A stretch of 56,373 nt of DNA from an uncultured Kiloniellaceae bacterium (GTDB lineage: Bacteria; Pseudomonadota; Alphaproteobacteria; Kiloniellales; Kiloniellaceae), in NCBI GenBank assembly GCA_947500035.1, contig CANMQP010000023.1, positions 1-56,373 on the forward strand, given 5' to 3'. The notes beneath the pieces are model-generated. The model had not been told where the DNA came from and searched no databases. It saw only the letters and a list, made by a program, of their open reading frames with translations. Positions 1 through 7,808 of this stretch are shown one piece after another; position 1 is the first letter of the stretch; every line of letters begins with the position of its first letter. A program made the translations under genes and the position numbers.

Positions 1-1
1 G

Positions 2-121
2 TCCCCAGGCGATAAGATTATGAGTTCTGGGAACCACGTTCTGGACAGCGTCGTGTCGCCCGTCTTTCAGCTATGGGATCACGATGCCCGATGGATCTAT
101 GCGGCATCGCTCCGCTCTTAA
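2..121 (+). CDS. possible 3' end of a truncated gene
   Basis: An open frame enters from the left edge and stops with TAA at 119-121. It gives 39 residues ending in FQLWDHDARWIYAASLRS. Composition and codon use look protein-like, with no rare runs, and the next gene lies on the other strand, so this is a plausible carboxy-terminal tail of a rightward gene that begins outside the window. I do not recognise the family, and a chance open frame of this length cannot be excluded. Confidence 0.35.
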   Translation, partial: SPGDKIMSSGNHVLDSVVSPVFQLWDHDARWIYAASLRS

Positions 122-184
122 CTCCTTGCCAGAAAACATAATTTTATCGTCAGGACCGTCAAAGGATATGAGTTCCCAACCTAG

Positions 185-874
185 CTACGCAAAGGTGAGA
201 ACTGCCCAGACTGCGGCGCCTGCTGCCGCCAAGGTCAAAAGACCAAGCAGGGGATGACGCAGAACAAGATTCAGTTTGCCTTCCGCTTCACCTGCCTGCT
301 TGCGGCCATGTATCATGGGCAGGATCAAGTCTTCCTTTTTCACAAAGAGATAGAAGAACGCAGCGGCAATATGCAGAGCGGCCGCAGCCAGAAGAAAATT
401 GAAGAGGGTTTTATGGAACCACGTGAGCCAATCCGACGTCGACTTCGTCACGAGATGATAGAGTGGCCCCTCAGTGAAAATATCGTCGTTGGCAAAAAGT
501 CCGCTTGACGCTTGAACCAGAACGATCAGCAGCAATGCTATCACCATCCACCCACCCAGGGGATTATGTCCAAGATAGCGATCGGTCTTGCCGGTGAGCA
601 GACCGCGTGCATAGCCGATTGCCGTCACGGGTGAGGCCACGAACTGCGAAAACCGCGCGGTCGTGCTGCCGAGAAAACCCCAAAGCAAACGGAACAGCAC
701 CAGGGTCAGGATCGCAATTCCCGAACGCATATGCCATTCCATCTCGCCCATCTCGCCGGTCAGCCAGGACACCCCGATCAGCAGAGCCAGGCACCAATGA
801 AAAAGCCGGGTTGGCAGATCCCAGACAAGAACGGGCTTGGGAACCTCTCCTTTTTTCTCGGATATCTCTGACAT
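185..874 (-). CDS. cytochrome b561-type membrane protein
   Basis: A predicted inner-membrane di-haem b-type cytochrome of about 229 residues. It begins PVLVWDLPTRLFHW, the usual entry into the first helix of the bacterial cytochrome b561 / Ni-Fe hydrogenase b-subunit family. Candidate haem ligands are His26, His48, His154 (FHK) and His168 (ALHIAA), in four hydrophobic helices; a fifth short hydrophobic helix closes the C-terminus. Proteins of this family pass electrons between quinone and a periplasmic partner such as a c-type cytochrome. I chose the ATG at 874 (MSEISEKK); an upstream GTG at 937 would add 21 residues rich in Arg and Gln that do not belong to the family. No partner cytochrome c gene is adjacent, so the redox role is open. 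Confidence 0.85.
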   Translation of the reverse strand: MSEISEKKGEVPKPVLVWDLPTRLFHWCLALLIGVSWLTGEMGEMEWHMRSGIAILTLVLFRLLWGFLGSTTARFSQFVASPVTAIGYARGLLTGKTDRYLGHNPLGGWMVIALLLIVLVQASSGLFANDDIFTEGPLYHLVTKSTSDWLTWFHKTLFNFLLAAAALHIAAAFFYLFVKKEDLILPMIHGRKQAGEAEGKLNLVLRHPLLGLLTLAAAGAAVWAVLTFA

Positions 875-965
875 TTTAAGGCACGGCCTTTCTGTTTGCG
901 ACTGGCGTCGGGTTATCAGGCCGCTTGCCACGGCCACCAGATCTCATATCGTCACTAGAGCGGAT

Positions 966-1006
966 CATATTTAGACGGAAACACTCCGCGTTTTCGTCTA
1001 AATATG
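966..1006. repeat. long intergenic hairpin
   Basis: Perfect 12-bp inverted repeat (CATATTTAGACG at 966-977 and its complement at 995-1006). It extends inward four more pairs with one G.T pair, leaving a 9-nt loop. There is no U-run after either side, so it is not a classic terminator. It lies downstream of the EamA gene and upstream of the cytochrome gene, and may be a mobile intergenic palindromic unit or a 3' processing structure. Confidence 0.6.
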
Positions 1007-1027
1007 TGAATCCGGTCTAATTCTTTT

Positions 1028-1092
1028 GATTAGATCAGCTTCACAAGCGCGACGCATCGCCGTCGGCGATCTCATCAAAACTTGATCTGATC
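1028..1092. repeat. second nested dyad, downstream of EamA gene
   Basis: Outer arms GATTAGATCA (1028-1037) and TGATCTGATC (1083-1092) pair with one mismatch. Inside them is a second palindrome, ATCGCCG-T-CGGCGAT (1056-1070). Together with the hairpin at 966-1006 this fills the 260-base gap between the EamA and cytochrome genes with secondary structure. Confidence 0.4.
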
Positions 1093-1136
1093 TATGTGTG
1101 ACCTCTGCCGGTATTAACAACAAGAGATCCGCGCGC

Positions 1137-2039
1137 TCACCCAAGCAGTAGAATGAGAACCCCGCCGATGAGAAGCAAGATGCCGGAAATCTCTGTTAAG
1201 TTCGGGCGTTCCCGGAAGAAAAAATACGATGCCGCGAAGGTGAAGATCAATTCAACCTGCCCCAGAGCCCGGACATAGGCGGCATTCTGAAGCGTCATGG
1301 CCGTGAACCAGCAGGCAGAAGCCATCATGCCGCTGAGCCCGACACCGAGCGCAATCCGCCAGGTTCGGATGACAGCCATGATCTGGCCGGGCTCCCTCAA
1401 GCGCAAATAGATCGACATCGCCAGGGTCTGCATCACGGTCACACAAGCCAGTGTGAATGCCGCCTGGATGATGACGCCCTCCCCGCCCAGTGACAAAGAG
1501 GCCGCGCGATAGGAAACCGCCGATATACCGAAGAAGGTGCCAGACGCGATACCGATGAGAGCCGTCTTCTTGAACCAACTCATGAGAAATGTCTTGAGGT
1601 CGAACGCGCCTTTCGCAAAGGAAAGTGTCAGCACGCCCGCCAGACTGATCAGGATACCTGCGACGGCGGCCAGACTTAACGGATCGCTCAGAATGACGAT
1701 CCCGATCAGGGCCGTCTGTACGGTTTCAGTCTTGGAATAGGCCGTTCCCACGGCAAAGTTCCGAAAGGAGAAGAGCGAAACCAGGAGCGCCGTTGCAAAG
1801 ATCTGCGCGGCCCCGCCGATCGCCGCAAAGCCCCAAAACGAAAGGTTCGGCGCGGGAAGCTCGAAGCCGCCATAGGATGTAAGCCCACCGAGATAAAGTA
1901 ACGCAAAGGGAAAGGCGAAAATGAAGCGCGCATAGGTCGCCCCGGACGTCGAGACCAACGCCTTCATTTGCTTCTGCAGAGCGGATCGAAGGTTCTGCAA
2001 AAACGCCGCTGCGACGGTGATCGCCACCCAAGCTTCCAT
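1137..2039 (-). CDS. EamA/DMT-family transporter
   Basis: A 300-residue inner-membrane protein with about ten hydrophobic helices in two similar halves, the architecture of the drug/metabolite transporter (EamA) superfamily. The second half ends GQVELIFTFAASYFFFRERPN followed by a glycine-rich final helix, a common EamA ending. Members export or import amino acids, sugars or metabolites; the substrate cannot be read from the sequence. The start is set at the ATG at 2039, with AGGA about ten bases upstream; a GTG at 2057 is the alternative. It stands alone, with a structured gap on its 3' side. Confidence 0.85.
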   Translation of the reverse strand: MEAWVAITVAAAFLQNLRSALQKQMKALVSTSGATYARFIFAFPFALLYLGGLTSYGGFELPAPNLSFWGFAAIGGAAQIFATALLVSLFSFRNFAVGTAYSKTETVQTALIGIVILSDPLSLAAVAGILISLAGVLTLSFAKGAFDLKTFLMSWFKKTALIGIASGTFFGISAVSYRAASLSLGGEGVIIQAAFTLACVTVMQTLAMSIYLRLREPGQIMAVIRTWRIALGVGLSGMMASACWFTAMTLQNAAYVRALGQVELIFTFAASYFFFRERPNLTEISGILLLIGGVLILLLG

Positions 2040-2401
2040 AGGGAAATTTCCTGTCACCGGAGTAACCGGTTCCGGACTGGTCGAACACGGACCGGCCGAA
2101 CCCGACCTGCCCAGAGCCGCATGCGCCGGCCAACGGCCAAGTCTGCGGGCTTAGGCAACAGCAGACTGACTACGGGATGTCAGCCATTCAATCAATAGCT
2201 CAAGAGCTACGAAGCGTTGGCTCCAGTATCTGCCAACGAGGGCAACAGCGTACCTAACAGCAGTTTTAGATATACTCTTTATACGTGTATTTTTAAATGT
2301 ATTTCTATTATTAGAAATTAAATTTCCCGTTTGAAGAGAGGAATAAAAATAAAAAAAGCCCTATAATAGAAATATCAAGTGTAAACAAACAGGAGAAACC
2401 A
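2040..2401. other. intergenic gap with AT-rich leader
   Basis: No gene is seen. The left half has normal GC; from about 2255 it becomes very AT-rich. It contains a perfect palindrome ATTTCTA-TTAT-TAGAAAT (2301-2318), a good -10 hexamer TATAAT at 2362-2367 without a convincing -35, and AGGAG at 2391-2395, the ribosome binding site of the gene at 2402. Confidence 0.5.
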
Positions 2402-3157
2402 ATGACTACCCTTCGTAATGACTTTCGTAAGCAAATCGAACTCAAGTTTGGTCCCTTGAAATTGCTCGATGGCTTCTTCACAGCGGCGCAACGAGCCGCC
2501 GACGAACATGGCCTGCTTCTCTCGATAGAGACGGACTTCGAGGCACTTCTCGCCTTCAACAAAACCCAGACAGCAAGTTGGTACCCGCTCACTCCTATGT
2601 ACGATCCACGGGTCAATCACATGTCTCCGGAAACTTCGTTCTGGATCTCAGGGCGTGACCAGCGCGGCGACATCGTCGCCACGCAATGTGCCCGCTTTTA
2701 CGACTGGACGGGCACAAACTTCAAGGCTGAGTTCGAATCGCTCCGGCTGGCCTATGAACATCCAGATGCGGTCATGTTTCCGGAAGAGCTGGCGATTTGC
2801 GAGGCTCCCTCCGCAACAGCCATCACCGGTCCGGTCTGTTTCAGTGGAGCCGCCTGGTACCGGCCCGACTACCGCGGCACAGGTCTCTCGGCCTTCTTGC
2901 CGCGCATATCCCGGACACTAGCGTATACGAAGTGGAACACCCACTACACCTACAGTTTCATCGAACCGAAACTGGCTGCGAAAGGCGTCGCCGATCGCTA
3001 CGGTTACACCCACGTGGAACCGGGCGTGGAGTGGCTCAATTCCTTTAGAGGCAGCTGTACATTCTGCCTTCTGTGGATGCATCGCGATCAATTGTTGGCC
3101 GATATGCAATGGTGGATGGATCAGCAGGACACAGCGATGGAATCACTCTTCGCTTAG
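2402..3157 (+). CDS. putative GNAT-fold acyltransferase
   Basis: A 251-residue soluble protein, not confidently recognised. Residues about 160-175 read AAWYRPDYRGTGLSAFL, resembling the acetyl-CoA-binding motif of GNAT acyltransferases (R/Q-x-x-G-x-G/A), preceded by a strand-like segment and followed by helices. The N-terminal 100 residues have no familiar signature. The ATG at 2402 is well supported by AGGAG at 2391-2395. The leader is strongly AT-rich compared with the rest of the window and the gene stands alone on its strand, which together suggest recent acquisition or tight regulation. An alternative is an autoinducer-synthase-like or other member of the wider acyl-CoA N-acyltransferase fold. 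Confidence 0.6.
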   Translation: MTTLRNDFRKQIELKFGPLKLLDGFFTAAQRAADEHGLLLSIETDFEALLAFNKTQTASWYPLTPMYDPRVNHMSPETSFWISGRDQRGDIVATQCARFYDWTGTNFKAEFESLRLAYEHPDAVMFPEELAICEAPSATAITGPVCFSGAAWYRPDYRGTGLSAFLPRISRTLAYTKWNTHYTYSFIEPKLAAKGVADRYGYTHVEPGVEWLNSFRGSCTFCLLWMHRDQLLADMQWWMDQQDTAMESLFA

Positions 3158-3443
3158 AGCCTGGCCGCTTTTCACCGAAGCAATCCGGGGCGCAAAACTC
3201 TCTCAAGACCACAGGGTTTGAAGACACCGCGCGTTCCGCATCTGACCAATTGCTTCCAACACATACCTGCAGCCGGAAAATACCCGGCGGCAATGGCAAA
3301 AAGAAAAGAACACGGCATTAGAACCGCATCATATTAAAGGGAACTCGAACGAAAACTGTGTTCCGCCGTCAGGCGAAAATTCCAAGTAGGGTGAAATCAA
3401 TTTTTTTAAGACTTACAGGTAGATCCAGGCACCTAACGGCGGC

Positions 3444-4661
3444 TCATTTTTTTGAGCGCGCATTCGCGATCAAGCGCAAGAGCTCAGCAAATTCACGGCG
3501 TGATACAAACCTGTCTTTGGCACAAAAATCGGCCATCCCCTCGACCGGCTGTTGACACGACATTATAAGTCTCTCCAGCGCCGCCTGAGGTTCAAGGCCG
3601 TCATTTTGGATTAATCCGAAGAACCGTCGGCGAAATTCGGTTGTATCGGAGAGATGCACGATGACCGAGTGCCACTCCGGAATGATTAACAAAGCCTGCT
3701 GACCAAAGCCCCAGGCCCAGAATGACATTGCCGGCAGGCCGCTCTGTGCATCTGGGATCCACCAAAGATAACCCTGTCCGCTTCTCAAGCCTGCGTCGCC
3801 GGTGTCGACAGCTTCAGCGTTAATCCGCTCTATCCAGGAACCAGAGAGAATGCGCCTCCCCTCAAAAACACCTTTTTCAAGATAGAGTCGGCCAAATCTG
3901 GCAAGATCGCGCGCCGACATGCGAAACATCGCTGCCTTGTGCTGCGAACGTCCCGGGGCTTCCAGATAAAAAACATCCTCAAGAACGAAATCCTGCATCG
4001 CGACCGGGTCTGCAATACCCGATTTAAACGCTTCGGCGACAGACATAGCCGTCCGTCTTTCGAAAATCGTCGTCAGGGCATTGTAGTCCCAGTTGTTGTA
4101 CGCCCAAACCTCTCCCGGTTCGTTCTCCTCCTTGCCGAGACGACGGTTCTTCTCCGCCGTCAAACCTGCCTCTGCAGCGGCAGGATGGTTGATGCCGGAA
4201 ACGCTTTTAAGAAGATGGCGAACCGTCGCCCTCCTTTGCAATGGGGTTAGAGCTTGCGGCGAATCATCAATTCCAAGCTCCTGCAACGTAGCCTCAAGAC
4301 CGATACGCCCTGCTCCGCCCCCAATATGCTGGCCAACCAGAGCACTGAGGAACACCTTGCGAATGGAATGGACGTGGTAACGCTCCCCGATCTTGCCGAA
4401 AGCGCCAAGTGCTTGACCATCCGTGACAATCAGTAACGCATCCGTACTAAGAGTGGCAGCATATGCGAAGACGTCATCAAGACGCGCGGGATCCCAGCCC
4501 AGCAACTGGGTTTCAGCTGGCGTTAAGCGCAGAGTCTGGCCAGTATCCGTCTCCGCCTGAACCAGGAAAACCCTCGCCAGCCCGATTAGAGCCAGAGCAC
4601 CAAGCGTGACAACCCAGATCTTCACCAGAATGCGTTTTCGAATTAGCCTTTGAGAAAGCAC
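3444..4661 (-). CDS. serine hydrolase (beta-lactamase class C/esterase family)
   Basis: About 405 residues with an N-terminal membrane anchor or uncleaved signal (WVVTLGALALIGLARVFLV), so probably periplasmic or inner-membrane anchored. Catalytic motifs of the penicillin-binding/beta-lactamase fold are present: S-x-x-K as SIRK (HSIRKVFLSALVG), a Tyr motif in WAYNNWDYN, and a glycine motif GFGQQ near the C-terminus replacing KTG. Family members hydrolyse esters, amides or D-amino-acid peptides rather than acting as true resistance enzymes. The start is uncertain: GTG at 4661 follows a GAAGG stretch and gives a typical basic-hydrophobic N-terminus, while the frame opens from a TTG at 4718. Confidence 0.8.
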   Translation of the reverse strand: MLSQRLIRKRILVKIWVVTLGALALIGLARVFLVQAETDTGQTLRLTPAETQLLGWDPARLDDVFAYAATLSTDALLIVTDGQALGAFGKIGERYHVHSIRKVFLSALVGQHIGGGAGRIGLEATLQELGIDDSPQALTPLQRRATVRHLLKSVSGINHPAAAEAGLTAEKNRRLGKEENEPGEVWAYNNWDYNALTTIFERRTAMSVAEAFKSGIADPVAMQDFVLEDVFYLEAPGRSQHKAAMFRMSARDLARFGRLYLEKGVFEGRRILSGSWIERINAEAVDTGDAGLRSGQGYLWWIPDAQSGLPAMSFWAWGFGQQALLIIPEWHSVIVHLSDTTEFRRRFFGLIQNDGLEPQAALERLIMSCQQPVEGMADFCAKDRFVSRREFAELLRLIANARSKK

Positions 4662-4789
4662 GAGCCTGGACCTTCTTGCTAGGGAGAACGCACAGAACCG
4701 AACTGACCATGACAGCAAAAGCCGTCGGGTCTGCTGGAGTTAAAGCTGGCTCAAACGATATTTAATAGTTGGATTACAAAGCGGCGGAA

Positions 4790-5245
4790 TCAGGAATCCC
4801 GCAGATCCCGGTCCATCCGATAGCCCGGCGATGTGACCTGAGCCTCGATACGCCGCAGACGCAGCTCCAGCGCACGGAACTTCTTGTCGAGACTGGAAAG
4901 TGTCTGACCGGGCTCCCGGTGTACGGATTGCCAAAAGCGTTCCTGTTCCGGGCTGTCATAGAGATTCTCCGGTTCACGGTCCAGGATCAGAGTCATCAGC
5001 AGATATCCGGAAATCGTTGGAATCGTGAAGAAAATGGCACTGATCAACGTGGCCAGACGGATCCAGAAGGTCGGAACCCCGAAGTAGTTGGCAATGCCGC
5101 CGCAAACCCCGAAAAGGCGCGCCCGACCGCCGGACGTCCGATACAGGCGCACACGGCTGAAGGGTTGGTGATTCCTTGGGTCCTGGCTCTGCCCATACTG
5201 CGGCTGCGGCCCTTCGTCTTGGGAATAATACGGACCTCTATTCAT
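4790..5245 (-). CDS. pspC: phage shock protein C
   Basis: PspC is the inner-membrane toxin-like sensor that, with PspB, sequesters PspA under envelope stress and frees PspF. The 151-residue product has a PspC domain at about 30-95: RLYRTSGGRARLFGVCGG, IANYFGVPTFWIRLATL and a hydrophobic helix. A basic C-terminal coiled-coil-like helix (LSSLDKKFRALELRLRRIE) follows. The start ATG overlaps the pspB stop by four bases (ATGA) and has GGAGGG upstream, so it is translationally coupled. It is the last gene of the psp operon. Confidence 0.93.
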   Translation of the reverse strand: MNRGPYYSQDEGPQPQYGQSQDPRNHQPFSRVRLYRTSGGRARLFGVCGGIANYFGVPTFWIRLATLISAIFFTIPTISGYLLMTLILDREPENLYDSPEQERFWQSVHREPGQTLSSLDKKFRALELRLRRIEAQVTSPGYRMDRDLRDS

Positions 5246-5475
5246 TGTCTTGCCCTCCAGCCGGGAGACTCCGCATCCAGGATCTGTTCAAGCGTGTGAA
5301 TGCGGTCCTCCATCTTCGCGGCGGACTCCCAGAGCTCGGACAGAGTTTGCTCATCGTCGTGCGAGAGAGTCTTCGCCGTGCGCCAGCGGGTAAAGTAGTG
5401 AACCACGATCCACACCGGCGCGACGACGGCCAGAAAGATGATCAGCGGCGTGCGAAGAAGTTCGACCAACTCCAT
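5242..5475 (-). CDS. pspB: phage shock protein B
   Basis: A 77-residue inner-membrane protein with one N-terminal helix (LIIFLAVVAPVWIVVHYF) and a cytoplasmic leucine/glutamate-rich coiled coil (LSELWESAAKMEDRIHTLEQIL). This is the size and layout of PspB, which partners PspC in sensing membrane stress and binding PspA. It begins five bases after the pspA stop and overlaps pspC by four bases, so pspABC are read as one unit. Confidence 0.93.
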   Translation of the reverse strand: MELVELLRTPLIIFLAVVAPVWIVVHYFTRWRTAKTLSHDDEQTLSELWESAAKMEDRIHTLEQILDAESPGWRARQ

Positions 5476-5480
5476 CAGCC

Positions 5481-6161
5481 TTATCCTTTTTTCTTCACGC
5501 TCTTCTTGGCCAAACGATCCTTAATCGCGGCCATCTCGGCATCGATCGCATCCTCCACTTCGAGCTCAACGATCTCCTGCGCCAAGGTTTTGCGCTGTCC
5601 GACGTCAAAAGCTTCCACTCTTCCCTCGGCCTCGTCCAGTTTCTTTTCAAGCTGTTCGAAGCGGCCCAGGGCATCGTCGACACGGCCGTCATAGAGGGTC
5701 TGGCGAACCTTCAGGCGAGAGGCCGCTGAATCATGACGCGTCAGCATACCCTTCTGCTTTGCCTTGGCTTCCGCCAACTTGGCCTGCAGCTTTGCGATGT
5801 CTTCATCGCCGCGCTGCAACGCCTCTTCAATATGCTCGAGGTCTTCTTTCATCACCTCGATGGCCTCAAGCAACTTGGCCTTCTCGAGCAAGGCGCCCTT
5901 CGCGAGGTCTTCACGGCCCTTCGTCAGAGCAATCTCGGCGCGGCGCTCCCACTCTGACTGGGCATCGATAAGCTTGGCCAGCTTCCGCTCGACCTCCTTC
6001 TTGTCGGCAATGTTGCGCGCGGCCCCGGATCGCACTTCAACCAGAGTGTCTTCCATCTCCTGAATGATCAGGCGGATAATCTTGGCGGGATCCTCGGCCC
6101 GATCCAGGATCGACGTGATATTGGAATTGATGATGTCGGTTAAGCGGGAAAAAATGCTCAT
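5481..6161 (-). CDS. pspA: phage shock protein A
   Basis: PspA/IM30-family peripheral membrane protein of 226 residues, the usual length. It starts MSIFSRLTDIINSNITSILD, the amphipathic membrane-binding helix, followed by the conserved AEDPAKIIRLIIQEMEDTL segment and long coiled-coil helices. It maintains the proton-motive force by coating damaged membrane and, when idle, inhibits PspF. The ATG has GGAG seven bases upstream. A gap of about 98 bases separates it from the small gene upstream; both should be expressed from the sigma-54 promoter at 6507-6524. Confidence 0.95.
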   Translation of the reverse strand: MSIFSRLTDIINSNITSILDRAEDPAKIIRLIIQEMEDTLVEVRSGAARNIADKKEVERKLAKLIDAQSEWERRAEIALTKGREDLAKGALLEKAKLLEAIEVMKEDLEHIEEALQRGDEDIAKLQAKLAEAKAKQKGMLTRHDSAASRLKVRQTLYDGRVDDALGRFEQLEKKLDEAEGRVEAFDVGQRKTLAQEIVELEVEDAIDAEMAAIKDRLAKKSVKKKG

Positions 6162-6259
6162 TGCTTTGCTCCATAGTCTCGTGCTTTAAAGCGCGCGGCT
6201 GCCACCCGGAATGTTTGTCCCTATGGCCCGCGGCGCCTTTTTGCGTTCAGCGGGGTCTT

Positions 6260-6466
6260 CTAACCAAGGATCAGGCCGACCAGCACGCCGGCACCGAAGA
6301 TCATCCAATGCCGCCTGCTGCTCGGCGTCATGGCCTCGTTTGCCCGCCGCAACGTGCGGCGGCAGAGTCCATGCAGATCCTCTTCGCGATCATGGCGCCC
6401 GGTCCGGCGTGTAGAACCACGGCCGGCGCTATAGGAAGAATCGGAGGAGTAATCCTGGTACGACAT
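6260..6466 (-). CDS. small membrane protein, first gene of the psp operon
   Basis: A 68-residue product: a hydrophilic N-terminus rich in Ser, Tyr, Arg and Asp (SYQDYSSDSSYSAGRGSTRR), an Arg-rich middle and a single C-terminal helix (HWMIFGAGVLVGLILG). This is a tail-anchored small protein, not similar to E. coli PspD, PspE or PspG as I know them. It lies directly downstream of the sigma-54 promoter: start codon about 32 bases after the predicted transcription start, with GAGGG as ribosome binding site. It should therefore be the promoter-proximal psp gene. Its function is unknown; an adaptor or sensor in the Psp response is an inference from position. Confidence 0.7.
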   Translation of the reverse strand: MSYQDYSSDSSYSAGRGSTRRTGRHDREEDLHGLCRRTLRRANEAMTPSSRRHWMIFGAGVLVGLILG

Positions 6467-6506
6467 CTTTGACGTCCCTCTTTGATAAATGACTGTTGCC
6501 AGTGAG

Positions 6507-6524
6507 ATTGCAGGGACCGTGCCA
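6507..6524 (-). promoter_or_regulatory. sigma-54 promoter of the psp operon
   Basis: On the minus strand the sequence reads TGGCACGGTCCCTGCAAT. This matches the -24/-12 consensus TGGCAC-N5-TTGCW with exactly ten bases between the invariant GG and GC. It sits 40 bases upstream of the small psp gene and faces away from pspF, as expected for a PspF-activated promoter. Confidence 0.9.
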
Positions 6525-6593
6525 GTTTATCAAAAACACTATAAATAATTGATTTTTTTATATTTTTTGATTTTTCAAGAAAAGTAAGGAATT

Positions 6594-6642
6594 CATAAAA
6601 TCATATTTTTTAGCATTTTTTGCTATTTTTTATGATTTTATG
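6594..6642. promoter_or_regulatory. 49-bp concentric palindrome, probable PspF enhancer site
   Basis: Two perfect inverted repeats share one centre at 6618: outer arms CATAAAATCATA (6594-6605) with TATGATTTTATG (6631-6642), and inner arms TAGCA (6611-6615) with TGCTA (6621-6625). They are separated by three T5 tracts. The element lies about 95-145 bases upstream of the predicted psp start, the distance of PspF upstream activating sequences in enteric bacteria. It overlaps candidate pspF -10 sequences (TATGAT at 6631, TAATCT at 6644), so PspF could repress itself from it. Confidence 0.7.
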
Positions 6643-6655
6643 CTAATCTCTGTAA

Positions 6656-7732
6656 ATGCAGCACGAACTTCCCTCACCCATCGGCGAATCACCGGCTTTC
6701 CTGGAGTCTTTGGAACATATCTCCCGGGTCGCGCCGCTTGACCGGCCCGTGCTGGTGGTCGGCGAACGCGGCACCGGCAAGGAGCTCGCCGCCGCCAGAG
6801 TTCATTTCCTCTCGCAACGCTGGGGGGCGCCCTTCATAAAGCTCAATTGCGCCGCGCTCGCAGAGAACCTGATTGAAGCCGAATTGTTCGGTTATGAAGC
6901 CGGAGCCTACACGGGCGCCGTCAAGCGCCGCATCGGCCGCTTTGAGATGGCGCACCAGGGCACGCTTTTTCTGGACGAGATCGCCAACGCGAGCCTGGCG
7001 GTCCAGGAGAAGATTCTACGGGTGATCGAATACGGCGAGATGGAACGCGTGGGTGGCAACACCACATTGGAAGTCGATGTGCGGGTCGTGGGCGCCACCA
7101 ACGTCGACCTGCCCTCGGCGGCGGCCGACGGGCGCTTCAGGGACGATCTTCTCGACCGCCTCGCCTTCGACGTGGTCACCCTGCCGCCCTTGCGGTACCG
7201 GCAAGGAGACATTCCCTTGCTCGCCGGTCACTTCGGCCGGGCCATGGCGCAGGAACTCGGCCGGGAATCCTTTCCGGGCTTCAGCGCGTCGGCGATGGAA
7301 CAACTGGAAGCGCATCGCTGGCCGGGAAACGTCCGCGAACTCAAAAATGTTGTCGAGCGTGCAACAGCGCACTCTGCGGAAGGCGAAAAAATTTCGGCGC
7401 TGCAGCTCGACCCCTTCAACTCGCCATACCGGCCACTCCCACTGAACGTCAAAGGCGATACGACGCTCGCGGACAGCGCTCCGGAACCTTCGAAACAAAA
7501 AGCTGTACCGCCCAGACTAGCCGGAATGAGAGAAGCGACAGAGCCTTTCGACTTCAAGCGGAAGGTCATGAACATTGAGAGAGAGCTTCTTCTCGAGGCT
7601 CTGGCGCTCAACCGCTACAACCAGAAAGCCACGGCAGCTTACCTGTCACTGAGCTACCATCAGCTTCGGAACAGCCTGAAAAAGCACGATTTGATCGAGG
7701 CCGGACGGGATGTTGGGGACAAAGTGGTTTAA
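6656..7732 (+). CDS. pspF: sigma-54 activator of the psp operon
   Basis: A bacterial enhancer-binding protein of 358 residues that lacks a regulatory N-terminal domain, as PspF does. The AAA+ domain starts at once: Walker A GERGTGKE (36-43), sigma-54 contact loop GAYTGA (83-88), Walker B LFLDEI (104-109), the arginine-finger region, and a C-terminal Fis-type helix-turn-helix (NQKATAAYLSLSYHQLRNSL). The loop has Tyr where most activators have Phe (GAFTGA). It hydrolyses ATP to open sigma-54 promoters and is held inactive by PspA. It is divergent from the psp operon. No Shine-Dalgarno sequence precedes the ATG at 6656, and an extended -10 (TGCTAATCT) ends only seven bases upstream, so the mRNA may be nearly leaderless. 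Confidence 0.93.
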   Translation: MQHELPSPIGESPAFLESLEHISRVAPLDRPVLVVGERGTGKELAAARVHFLSQRWGAPFIKLNCAALAENLIEAELFGYEAGAYTGAVKRRIGRFEMAHQGTLFLDEIANASLAVQEKILRVIEYGEMERVGGNTTLEVDVRVVGATNVDLPSAAADGRFRDDLLDRLAFDVVTLPPLRYRQGDIPLLAGHFGRAMAQELGRESFPGFSASAMEQLEAHRWPGNVRELKNVVERATAHSAEGEKISALQLDPFNSPYRPLPLNVKGDTTLADSAPEPSKQKAVPPRLAGMREATEPFDFKRKVMNIERELLLEALALNRYNQKATAAYLSLSYHQLRNSLKKHDLIEAGRDVGDKVV

Positions 7733-7808
7733 CCGGCCCCCGTGAGCCTTTAGTTTGGAGCCTATGACAAAAAGAACCGGCGCCCACGCGGCCATCAAAG
7801 TCTGACAT

